From: Flavilitoribacter nigricans DSM 23189 = NBRC 102662
GTDB lineage: Bacteria > Bacteroidota > Bacteroidia > Chitinophagales > Saprospiraceae
Assembly: GCF_002646595.1 (NCBI RefSeq)
Contig: NZ_PDUD01000022.1
Span: 248,001-312,000 of the forward strand
DNA: 64,000 bases
Direction: 5' to 3'
A program made the position numbers and the translations under genes. The stretch's first letter is position 1. Each line of letters starts with the position of its first letter. Shown here one piece after another: positions 8,695 to 15,849 of this stretch. The notes below the pieces were generated by a model. That model searched no databases. It saw nothing but the letters and a program-made list of their open reading frames with translations, and was not told where the DNA came from.

Positions 8695-10656
8695 ATGAAG
8701 TTATCCGTAATTATTGTCAACTACAATGTGCGCCATTTTCTCGAACAGGCCCTGCTGTCGGTACGCAATGCCTCGCACGGGCTGGAGGTGGAGGTTTGGG
8801 TAGTAGACAATAATTCCGTGGACGACTCGGTGGCGATGGTGCAGGCGAAATTTCCGGAAGTCCGGCTCATCGTCAACCAGGATAACCCGGGTTTTGCCGT
8901 TGCCAACAACCAGGCCATCCGCCGATCTACCGGAACGTATGTACTGCTGCTCAATCCGGATACCGTCGTCGAAGAAGATACCTTCAGCAAGTGCATCACC
9001 TTCATGGACGCCCATCCCGACGCCGGAGGACTCGGCGTACACATGATCGACGGCGCGGGAAAGTTCCTGCCCGAATCGAAAAGAGGTTTTCCTACCCCCT
9101 GGGTAGCCTTTTGCAAGACCTTCGGACTATCCCGGCTGTTTCCGCGCTCCGCATTTTTCAACCGCTATCATCTCGGCTATCTCGATGAAATGGAAACCCA
9201 CCCGGTAGATGTACTCTCCGGAGCGTTCCTCTTCATGCGCCGGTCCGTGCTGGATAAGATCGGCCTGCTCGATGAAGCCTTTTTCATGTACGGAGAGGAC
9301 ATCGACCTCTCCTACCGCATCGTTCAGGCCGGCTACCGCAATTATTATTTTCCGGAAACAACCATCATCCACTATAAAGGAGAAAGCACCAAAAAGGGAA
9401 GCCTCAACTACGTCCGCACCTTTTATAAGGCTATGATCATTTTTGCCCGGAAGCATTTTCGCGGACGGGGAGCCAGCGGCTTTATCTTTATGCTGCAGGC
9501 AGCCATCTATTTCCGGGCCGCCCTCAGCCTGCTGAGCAGCTTTTTCAAACGCATTTATCTGCCGCTGTTCGATGCCGTACTCATCTTCACCGGTTTGCTG
9601 TTCCTGAAGGACTTCTGGGCTGCTTACCACTTTCAAGATCCGGGTTATTACGACAGGTCCGTTGTTTATTTCAATTTCCCGCTGTATACGCTGACCTGGC
9701 TGGCCGGTATTTTTTTCAGCGGCGGTTACGACCGGACCGCCCGGTTGCGGCAGATCATCAGGGGAGTGCTCTTCGGAACGGTCATTCTGGCGGCCATTTA
9801 CGGCTTCCTGGAGATGAGCTATCGTTCTTCCCGGGCGCTGATCCTGCTCGGTACCGCCTGGGCACTGGTGGCCACGGTCGGTCTGCGGCTCCTGCTGCAT
9901 TTTCTGCGCTTCGGCAATTTCCGGATGGACCGGCAATCCGCTCCCCGGCTGGTGATCGTGGGTTCTGCGGCTGAGAGCAAACGCGTCCAGGATGTACTTC
10001 AGCAGATCGGGGTACAGAAGAACTTTATCGGCACGGTAGCTCCCGCTGAAGAGGCGAATGAAGATGCCTTTTTTCTCAGCAATCAGTACCAATTGAACGA
10101 AGTGGCGGAGGTTTATAAAGTAGACGAGATCATTTTTTGTTCCAAAGACATTCCGGCCGAGCGGATCATGTACTGGATGTCCCGACTGGGTCCCCGCATC
10201 GCCTATAAAACCATTCCGGAGGAAAGCCTGAGTATTATCGGCAGTAATTCCCGCAATTCCGTTGGCGAACTGTACACGGTGGATATCTATTTTGCGATCG
10301 ACCAGCCCGCCAACCGCCGCAATAAACGCCTGCTGGATATCGGATTGAGTGGTCTACTACTTGTGTTCAGCCCCTTGCTCTGGCTGATCAGCTATCGTTC
10401 TGCCGGGAAATTATTCCCACAGATCTGGTCCGTCCTGCGAGGGCATTCCACCTGGGTGGGCTACGCCGGCGAGGATCAGGATGCTCCCCTTCCTCAACTG
10501 AAACCCGGTATTTTCAGCCCGAAAGACGGCCTCCCGGCCTTTCCCCTGAATCAGCAGACCATCCGGCGCCTGAATTTCCTGTACGCCAAAGATTATCACT
10601 TAGGCACCGATCTGGAAATTATCCGGAAGGCGCTTTTCCGCACAAAAAGAGACTGA
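8695..10656 (+). CDS. GT2 glycosyltransferase fused to degenerate phosphoglycosyl transferase
   Basis: 653 residues from the ATG at 8695 (a GTG at 8683 overlaps the recR stop). Residues 1 to about 255 are a GT-A family 2 domain of the rhamnosyltransferase type: S-V-I-I-V-N-Y-N-V, V-V-D-N-N-S-V-D-D, L-L-N-P-D-T-V and the late Y-G-E-D-I-D-L-S-Y-R. Then come about five membrane segments (262-402) and a Rossmann-like domain (about 415-520) as in WcaJ/WbaP proteins. The end, from K-R-L-L-D-I-G-L-S, matches the membrane helix and tail of bacterial sugar transferases (P-Q-I-W-S-V-L-R-G, L-K-P-G-I, Y-H-L-G-T-D-L-E-I-I), but the stretch that carries the K-F-R-S-M motif and the Asp-Glu catalytic pair is missing. 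It probably makes a surface or lipid-linked glycan; the PGT half may only anchor or bind. Confidence 0.8.
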   Translation: MKLSVIIVNYNVRHFLEQALLSVRNASHGLEVEVWVVDNNSVDDSVAMVQAKFPEVRLIVNQDNPGFAVANNQAIRRSTGTYVLLLNPDTVVEEDTFSKCITFMDAHPDAGGLGVHMIDGAGKFLPESKRGFPTPWVAFCKTFGLSRLFPRSAFFNRYHLGYLDEMETHPVDVLSGAFLFMRRSVLDKIGLLDEAFFMYGEDIDLSYRIVQAGYRNYYFPETTIIHYKGESTKKGSLNYVRTFYKAMIIFARKHFRGRGASGFIFMLQAAIYFRAALSLLSSFFKRIYLPLFDAVLIFTGLLFLKDFWAAYHFQDPGYYDRSVVYFNFPLYTLTWLAGIFFSGGYDRTARLRQIIRGVLFGTVILAAIYGFLEMSYRSSRALILLGTAWALVATVGLRLLLHFLRFGNFRMDRQSAPRLVIVGSAAESKRVQDVLQQIGVQKNFIGTVAPAEEANEDAFFLSNQYQLNEVAEVYKVDEIIFCSKDIPAERIMYWMSRLGPRIAYKTIPEESLSIIGSNSRNSVGELYTVDIYFAIDQPANRRNKRLLDIGLSGLLLVFSPLLWLISYRSAGKLFPQIWSVLRGHSTWVGYAGEDQDAPLPQLKPGIFSPKDGLPAFPLNQQTIRRLNFLYAKDYHLGTDLEIIRKALFRTKRD

Positions 10657-10680
10657 TCCGAACATCTTCAGATCAGTCTC
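10649..10680 (+). terminator. Hairpin overlapping the glycosyltransferase stop codon
   Basis: GAGACTGATC (10649-10658) pairs perfectly with GATCAGTCTC (10671-10680) around a 12-nt loop. The TGA stop at 10654-10656 lies inside the left arm. No T-tract follows directly. Confidence 0.5.
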
Positions 10681-11475
10681 GAAATAGATTGAGGGGACTC
10701 AAAAATTTCTTTAACGCAGATAATGTTTTTCCTTTAGACTTTAAAAAGTATAGCGTAGAAGGATTTCCTCAGGGGGGAGAATATGGATCGGGATCCATAC
10801 TTTTCATCTATTCCTTCATCACGTCCTTCTACCTGCTATACGTTTTCCGGATGATCGTGCCGTCCGGAACAGTTTGATTATGTAAGGGGGAACTCTTATC
10901 CGGAGGATCCACTTCCTCCAATAGTTCGAAAATGCGAACCGCCGGCACGTAGCGGAACTGCATAAAATGGACGATACACTCACAAGTTGTACCTAGCGGC
11001 TATACGGAATCCTCATTCCGCATGACCAGAACAAATTTTAAAATGGTTTGAATCACTGAGTGTGCAAAATCAGCACTAGTCTGGATGGTTAGGAATACCC
11101 ATACTAGCCAGATCGAACGAACGGCGCACAACGAATCACCAGCTCTGCCTAACAGAGTCAGGAATATCCAACGCCTTTTACCAAATAATAGGAACAGGCA
11201 TCAACTTCTAATCCATCCATTAAGATGGGATGTCGATCATGGGTATAGTAAGAAGGTAAACTGAAATGTGTATTGGAAGCGTTTTGTGTTCGGATTTCTC
11301 CAGGTTTGGGAAAGTTACCTAAATATCGTTGGGTACTTTAAGGACTAAGTGAAGCTAGTGTTGAAGTGTTTATCTTATACAAATATAACTATATTTTCAT
11401 AATAAGCAAGCAATTCCCCAAATGATTTACCGTTAGGCAGTTTGAAGTTCAGGAGGATAGATATAGTCGTTCAGT
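10657..11475. other. Long gene-poor stretch with a small minus-strand reading frame
   Basis: About 820 bases with no recognisable gene. Apart from the terminator-like hairpin at its left end and the short frame at 10829-10963, the sequence has mixed composition and many stop codons in all frames. The right half becomes AT-rich toward 11400. It may be a decayed gene region or a regulatory or RNA-coding stretch; nothing specific can be shown. Confidence 0.4.
10829..10963 (-). CDS. Possible 44-residue protein or gene remnant
   Basis: An ATG-to-TAG frame of 44 residues that starts M-Q-F-R-Y-V-P-A-V-R-I-F-E-L-L-E-E-V-D-P. The first half has coding-like composition (amphipathic helix with acidic patches, G/C in third positions), unlike the surrounding intergenic sequence. 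No promoter match lies just upstream. It could be a real small protein or the broken start of a lost gene. Low confidence. Confidence 0.25.
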   Translation of the reverse strand: MQFRYVPAVRIFELLEEVDPPDKSSPLHNQTVPDGTIIRKTYSR

Positions 11476-11775
11476 TCAGGATTCGTCCAGCAAATTCTGA
11501 AATTTTTGACGGAGCTTCCTTTTGCTCAGTACACCAAGAACATATTCCCGGATCTCTCCGTCACGGAGAAAAACGGTAGTCGGAACCTGTGAGATACCAA
11601 ATTGAGTAGGCAGATCCTGATTGGAATCAACGTCCACCTTGTAGATTACGAGCTTGGGATATTCCGGAGCAAGCTCCTTGAAAAACGTCTCTAGTATATG
11701 AGCGCTCCCAAGCCATTCTGCTGTAAATAAAAGAACAACAGGTTTTTCCTCACTTTCCGATATTATTGGTGACAT
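11476..11775 (-). CDS. Thioredoxin-fold protein lacking the active-site cysteines
   Basis: 99 residues from the ATG at 11775 (an upstream ATG at 11817 adds 14 unlikely residues). The fold signature is clear: beta strand V-V-L-L-F-T-A-E-W, the helix, L-V-I-Y-K-V-D-V-D, the cis-proline region I-S-Q-V-P-T-T-V-F, and the final helix. But the W-C-G-P-C active site is replaced by W-L-G-S-A-H, so both redox cysteines are gone; the protein has no cysteine at all. It cannot be a thiol reductase and is more likely a binding or chaperone-like partner. No signal peptide from this start. Neighbours on the right are nitroreductase and Hsp20 genes. Confidence 0.75.
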   Translation of the reverse strand: MSPIISESEEKPVVLLFTAEWLGSAHILETFFKELAPEYPKLVIYKVDVDSNQDLPTQFGISQVPTTVFLRDGEIREYVLGVLSKRKLRQKFQNLLDES

Positions 11776-11950
11776 ACTATTACCCTCAAATAACCGATAT
11801 GGGGCTCTATTATTCAAGATTTGTCAAATTTTACCATTGAACAACACTTAAGCCAGCATGTTCGATGAAAAGAAAAAAAAATTTAATGTGCGGAGGAATT
11901 ACCTTCGGTAAACCCTCTGCAGGTTTACCAAGTATAATTTATATAGGTAT

Positions 11951-12559
11951 TCAGTTGTTGTCTTCGGGCCACTTGCCTTCAGCCGAAAATGACGCCTGGG
12001 GAATTCTTGTTCGCTCTGCCTGTGCGGATTCATAGAGAGATTCCGGCAGCTCCTCTGCCGACCCACCGTAATAACCGACCGCAATGGCGGTGGCGATATG
12101 GTATCCGGCGGGAACGTCGAATTTTTCATGAGCCTTTTTCCAGTCTACACCGGCCATGTGGTGTAAGGCGATGTCCATGGATTGCGCCTGGACAGTCATG
12201 TTGCCCAGCGCCAGACCGAGATCATGCAGTGCATGGAAATTGTCCTTTCCGGACTCAAACTTCTCCTTGTAGCCGGCCAGTATCAGAACCGGAGCATTGC
12301 CGGCCCACTTTCGATTAAATTCAGAAAGGCAACTCATCATACGCTCGTAGGCTTTGGAGCCGCGATGAGCGTATATCAATCGCCAGGGTTGTTCGTTCCG
12401 GGAACTTGCCGACCACCGTACTGCTTCCAGAAGCTGGTTCATATCCTCTCCGGTAACTTCTTTATCGGAGAAAACCCGTGGGCTCCATCTTTGCGCGATG
12501 AGCGGATGCACATCGTAGCGGGTGTCAGCAATTTTATTTTCAAGTGTAGAAGTTATCAT
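11951..12559 (-). CDS. Nitroreductase family FMN-dependent oxidoreductase
   Basis: 202 residues. N-terminal R-W-S-P-R-V-F-S-D-K-E-V-T and A-V-R-W-S-A-S-S-R-N-E-Q-P-W-R binds FMN phosphate in this family; the middle has D-L-G-L-A-L-G-N-M and the late A-I-A-V-G-Y-Y-G. These are typical of the nitroreductase superfamily (NAD(P)H to FMN to nitro, quinone or enone substrates). The substrate is not predictable. It is divergent from the Hsp20 gene with about 215 bases between them, and lies just upstream (same strand) of the cysteine-less thioredoxin-fold gene with 175 bases in between. Confidence 0.88.
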   Translation of the reverse strand: MITSTLENKIADTRYDVHPLIAQRWSPRVFSDKEVTGEDMNQLLEAVRWSASSRNEQPWRLIYAHRGSKAYERMMSCLSEFNRKWAGNAPVLILAGYKEKFESGKDNFHALHDLGLALGNMTVQAQSMDIALHHMAGVDWKKAHEKFDVPAGYHIATAIAVGYYGGSAEELPESLYESAQAERTRIPQASFSAEGKWPEDNN

Positions 12560-12641
12560 CTCTTTTTTAGTTTACTAGTTGCTTCCTCTATAACTCGGCC
12601 CGGTACGGGCGTGTTCGCTGGCTTCGTTTTTTTATCGCATT

Positions 12642-12666
12642 GTTTAGTCCGGCAAGCCGGCTAAAC
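12642..12666. repeat. Short hairpin in the nitroreductase / hsp20 spacer
   Basis: GTTTAGTCCGGC and GCCGGCTAAAC pair with one bulged T and a 2-nt loop. It sits between the divergent nitroreductase and Hsp20 genes and could be a regulatory stem or operator; no partner protein is evident. Confidence 0.3.
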
Positions 12667-12773
12667 CGATGCACAGATAACGAACATCGTCCGAAAACCA
12701 CCTGTTTTAAAAGTGAACAACGACGAGTTGATCGTCCCTGTATTCCCTTAACCAAATTTCAAAAGCTCAAACC

Positions 12774-13244
12774 ATGGTTTCCTTTACCAGAGGATTTTCG
12801 CCGGAACACGGTTTGTCAGGATATGCCGACCGTTTCTTTAACCAGTCGTTCCGACGTGCCTGGGGCCATGAAAGTAGTATCGATCAAAGTGAGATCACCG
12901 TGCCGGTTATCCAGGTTCGGGAGGAAGCAACCGGCTTTTTGCTGGAGTTTACGATTCCTGGTCACCAAAGATCAGATCTTAATATCCAGGTCAATGACCG
13001 GATATGGACCATCAGTGCCAAGCTGGAAAAAAGTATGATCTCTGGTATAAACGGAAATACTGATTTCCATTTCACCAGACGCGAGTTCCATTACCAGACG
13101 TTTTGCAGGAGTTTTACCCTTCCGGAAAATGACAAGGAAGACCAAATTGCAGCAAACTGCAATAACGGCATTTTAGTCGTAAAAGTACCGGTTGACGGTA
13201 GAGTTGAAGAACAGGAAAGTCCGCGGAGTATTTCCGTAGGCTAG
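12774..13244 (+). CDS. Hsp20 / alpha-crystallin small heat-shock protein
   Basis: 156 residues. The alpha-crystallin domain covers about residues 40-140: V-P-V-I-Q-V-R-E-E, L-E-F-T-I-P-G, then F-C-R-S-F-T-L-P-E-N and the strand N-N-G-I-L-V-V-K-V-P that matches the family N-G-x-L-x-V-x-x-P. A short C-terminal tail ends in S-I-S-V, close to the usual I-x-I/V oligomer motif. It is an ATP-independent holdase. The gene is divergent from the nitroreductase and upstream of a small proline-rich protein; the surroundings look like a stress-response cluster. I prefer the start at 12774. Confidence 0.9.
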   Translation: MVSFTRGFSPEHGLSGYADRFFNQSFRRAWGHESSIDQSEITVPVIQVREEATGFLLEFTIPGHQRSDLNIQVNDRIWTISAKLEKSMISGINGNTDFHFTRREFHYQTFCRSFTLPENDKEDQIAANCNNGILVVKVPVDGRVEEQESPRSISVG

Positions 13245-13331
13245 TTTTGTGCTGCTCTCATCTCCGGATGAGTGTTTGTTTGTTTTATGCGGATTACATC
13301 CGTTTGCAAAATTCTAAAAAATTATCATCAT

Positions 13332-13532
13332 ATGAAAATTATCAGCCTTTTAAATCAAAACGGACCGGGCCCCGGACCGGGAAAACCCATCCAACCGGTA
13401 CCCGAACCGCCCAGCAGGCCGGGTATCGGAGAACCGGTACGTCCGAGACCGGAAAAGCCCTCCAGTCCCGACATCGGTGAGCCCAACCGGCCCCAACCGG
13501 AACAGCCGACGGAACCACCCCTGACGCAGTGA
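13332..13532 (+). CDS. Small proline-rich protein with two 16-residue repeats
   Basis: 66 residues from the ATG at 13332. After a short start (M-K-I-I-S-L-L-N-Q-N) it is almost all Pro, Gly, Glu, Arg. Two imperfect 16-residue repeats follow each other: G-I-G-E-P-V-R-P-R-P-E-K-P-S-S-P and D-I-G-E-P-N-R-P-Q-P-E-Q-P-T-E-P. No membrane segment or known domain. Codons are GC-rich and the frame stays open, which supports a real gene; it lies 87 bases after the Hsp20 gene and may be co-transcribed. Function unknown. Confidence 0.55.
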   Translation: MKIISLLNQNGPGPGPGKPIQPVPEPPSRPGIGEPVRPRPEKPSSPDIGEPNRPQPEQPTEPPLTQ

Positions 13533-13543
13533 AGGAGCGATTC

Positions 13544-13709
13544 TATATAATCTAAGTTGCGATGTAACTTAGGTAGCGGGTAGAGAGTAGCGGGTAGAGG
13601 GATTACCTATCGTTAAAATGGAGCAAAATCGCTCATTTTAACGGTTGCAGTCTCTCTACGCTTTACCATCTACTCTCTACAATTCAAGTATCGCAACTTG
13701 AATTATATA
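13544..13709. repeat. MITE-like nested inverted repeat of 166 bases
   Basis: Terminal arms at 13544-13563 and 13690-13709 are 20 bases each and match as inverted repeats at 18 of 20 positions. Inside them are further complementary blocks (GTAGAGAGTAG on the left and its complement CTACTCTCTAC on the right), a smaller hairpin in each flank (CTAAGTT...AACTTAG; AATTCAAGT...ACTTGAATT) and a central hairpin at 13611-13643 (CGTTAAAATG / CATTTTAACG). The outer ends are TATATA. The shape fits a miniature inverted-repeat element or a long structured RNA. No protein is encoded. Confidence 0.7.
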
Positions 13710-13855
13710 GTTTCCCGATAAACCAGCCCGGCGTGCTGAGTGATCAGCAGGGCGGAAACGGGACGAACCACCAACTCAAACGTATGCTTCATACCGGTAA
13801 AGCGATCTTTCCCGGTGAAAAAATACCCGGAAGGAGAGCACGTAAAGGTGGGCTT
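13703..13855 (-). pseudogene. Coding-like remnant, about 50 residues
   Basis: Reading the minus strand from a TAG at 13856-13858 to a TAA at 13703-13705 gives an uninterrupted 50-codon stretch with natural-protein composition, including T-G-K-D-R-F-T-G-M-K-H-T-F-E-L-V-V-R-P and A-L-L-I-T-Q-H-A-G-L-V-Y-R-E. The only ATG (13792) would leave 29 residues. The stop codon lies in the right arm of the inverted repeat, so the element may have cut the gene. Homology is unknown. Confidence 0.35.
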
Positions 13856-13896
13856 CTAACGGATCAACCATATTTATCCACCCTAATTTAAATACC

Positions 13897-14400
13897 ATGA
13901 AGCCGAACAATTTATATCAGAACCTGTCAAAGGAAAATTCAACATCTATGTTATTTCACCTGTATAGCCGCCACGACGCGGCAGCCTCCGACTACCGACA
14001 GATCGTAGCGGACCTGAAAGATGACAACACCCTCAAAAACTGGTTTAACAGTCTGGCCGAGTTTCGCCAGGAACTGGCCAACGAACTGCGACCACTGGTT
14101 GAAGACAACGGCAGCATTCCGGTTAAACCCAGTAAGGAAATGAGATCCTACCTCCACGATCGCAGCGATGACATTATCGAATTCATCAATAAAGAGAACG
14201 AAGTCGGTCTGCTCGAACTGAGCCTGGAAGCCGAAGAAAGTGTAGGAAAGTACTACCAGAAGATCGAGGCAAACAAGGATATTCCCCTGGAGATCCGGGA
14301 AAAACTCGAGAAACAACACGATCGCCTGCTGGAAGTGATCGAGAAAGCCCAGCGCCTGCAGACGGTGCCCGAACAGGATCGGTCCGATTTTGTGGTGTAA
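13897..14400 (+). CDS. Four-helix-bundle protein, DUF2383-like
   Basis: 167 residues, predicted all helical, with no signal or membrane segment. The pattern of four amphipathic helices with conserved acidic residues and aromatic spacers (L-x-x-L-Y-S-R-H-D-A-A-A-S-D-Y, L-A-E-F-R-Q-E-L, Y-L-H-D-R-S-D-D-I-I-E-F, E-A-E-E-S-V-G-K-Y-Y-Q-K-I-E) resembles ferritin-like PA2169/DUF2383 proteins. The metal ligand set is not clear enough to claim a metal site. It ends just before a strong terminator and is near Hsp20 and baeRF genes, consistent with a stress role. Assignment is tentative. Confidence 0.5.
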   Translation: MKPNNLYQNLSKENSTSMLFHLYSRHDAAASDYRQIVADLKDDNTLKNWFNSLAEFRQELANELRPLVEDNGSIPVKPSKEMRSYLHDRSDDIIEFINKENEVGLLELSLEAEESVGKYYQKIEANKDIPLEIREKLEKQHDRLLEVIEKAQRLQTVPEQDRSDFVV

Positions 14401-14429
14401 AACCGAGGGTATCAAAACCCCGAAAAAGA

Positions 14430-14466
14430 TGGGGCTTTGCCGGATTCCGGCAAAGCCCCATTTTCT
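14430..14466 (+). terminator. Rho-independent terminator
   Basis: A near-perfect hairpin, TGGGGCTTTGCCGGA against its complement, is followed by TTTTCTTT and preceded by AAAAAGA, so it can act in both directions. It lies 30 bases after the four-helix-bundle gene and faces the convergent AraC gene. Confidence 0.85.
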
Positions 14467-14563
14467 TTATTGAACAGAAGATCCGAAACGGATCGCTGGT
14501 GCGGGACTGCAAGCGGTCTGGAAAACCAGCACCGCTTGTCATTCCGCAACCTATTCTATATTC

Positions 14564-15604
14564 CTAATTCTTCTCTTTTTGTTTAGACATCTGGATGGAA
14601 TTTGCCTGGAGAGCATCCTTGGGCAGGAGTCCGTATTTTTCCCGGAACTTCCGGGCGAAGTGCCCCCGGTTGCTGTACCCTACCCTTTCGGCTACATCCT
14701 GAATGGACGACTTTCCGTCCATGATCATGTATTTGGCCGCTTCCAGACGGGCGTCCCGGAGGTAGCGGTTGATGGTTTTACCGAACACCTGTTTAAAACC
14801 GCGCTTCAGCTTCTGCTGGTTCACGCCGCTCATTTTAGCCAGATCCTGAATGGTGGGTGCATTCTGCAGATCACTCAGCAGGATCTCCTTGGCTTTCAGG
14901 ATCTTGTCCAGGTCGTATCTTTTCAGGGTGACGAAACGGGTTTCCGGATCGAGATCATCGGCAAACTGTTTCAGTTGCAGCGCCAACAGCTCCAGCGACT
15001 TGGCTTCGGCGTAGGAACTGCGCACCAGATCTTTGTACCCGTTGCCGGCGATGTGCTTGATACATTCGGCGGTAGGCACACTGTAATTGATCTCGTGCAA
15101 AAATGAATTCTCGCCTTCCTGGTCCCGGAAAACATTCGTTAGTTTGGAATGCATCTCTTCCAGATCACAATCTACTTTCTTGATGTATTCCGAACGCAGG
15201 ATCTGCAAATTGGTATGTACGATCTGAATATTAGGTGAAATGTGCATGGTTTGGGAACATTCGCTGGGATTGGCGGAGATCGAACCGTTCAGCGGATTGA
15301 GCTGGTAGGCGATCTGTTCATCGCAGATCTCGTGCCGGATCTCTCCTTCCACGCAGAAGTTAAAATGCAGGGGATGTACCCGCTCCGCAGTAAAGACTAC
15401 CGTTAAATCTTCGTGGAAAGTACAGTGGAAGTAGACCAGGCTCATACCGTAGTCAAAATCGTAGGCGGAAATATATCCTTCTCCAATATCTTCCGGAATT
15501 TCCAGTCGGTATTCTTTACAATCTCTTATATAATCAGTGTCGAAAGCCTTGGTCAATGCATCGACAAATGCTTCAGCTCCGTTTTTTTTAATCCGGATTT
15601 CCAT
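14564..15604 (-). CDS. AraC-family transcriptional regulator, PchR-like
   Basis: 346 residues from the ATG at 15604 (the ATG at 15634 adds residues without similarity). The C-terminal 100 residues carry the double helix-turn-helix: T-I-Q-D-L-A-K-M-S-G-V-N-Q-Q-K-L-K-R-G-F in the first and I-Q-D-V-A-E-R-V-G-Y-S-N-R-G-H-F-A-R-K-F in the second. The N-terminal 230 residues are not an AraC-type arabinose domain; the C-terminal architecture matches PchR-like regulators of siderophore and stress genes in Bacteroidota. It is divergent from the baeRF gene across 245 bases, so that gene is a natural candidate target. Confidence 0.88.
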   Translation of the reverse strand: MEIRIKKNGAEAFVDALTKAFDTDYIRDCKEYRLEIPEDIGEGYISAYDFDYGMSLVYFHCTFHEDLTVVFTAERVHPLHFNFCVEGEIRHEICDEQIAYQLNPLNGSISANPSECSQTMHISPNIQIVHTNLQILRSEYIKKVDCDLEEMHSKLTNVFRDQEGENSFLHEINYSVPTAECIKHIAGNGYKDLVRSSYAEAKSLELLALQLKQFADDLDPETRFVTLKRYDLDKILKAKEILLSDLQNAPTIQDLAKMSGVNQQKLKRGFKQVFGKTINRYLRDARLEAAKYMIMDGKSSIQDVAERVGYSNRGHFARKFREKYGLLPKDALQANSIQMSKQKEKN

Positions 15605-15849
15605 TAGGGTGTGGTGTTTAAAAATGTGTAACAATATTTAGTTACCGGCTACCCTTTTTGGCGCTTTCGCCTGCTGGTGACCCTTTTAGCTGGTCCTGCA
15701 AAACTATTTCTTTAGACCGACCTCCGGGTTTCTTCTGAAAACCGGCAACATGCATTATTTATTATTTTAACCTGTTCCAAATCGGCAGTGTTCGATTGCG
15801 GGCGAACCCCGGGCGGCAAAATCCTGTTTTAAAATAAAGAAAAGACCAT

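Larger units (their letters stand above)
13533..13896. other. Spacer holding an inverted-repeat element and a gene remnant
   Basis: 364 bases without a clear gene. It contains the nested inverted repeat at 13544-13709 and, on the minus strand, a coding-like remnant at 13703-13855. The last 40 bases lead into the next gene without a clear promoter. Confidence 0.5.

Noticed and set aside
10689-10877. 62-residue plus-strand frame after the glycosyltransferase gene
   Set aside because: Composition and length look random, it has no start context, and it opposes a more coding-like short frame on the other strand.
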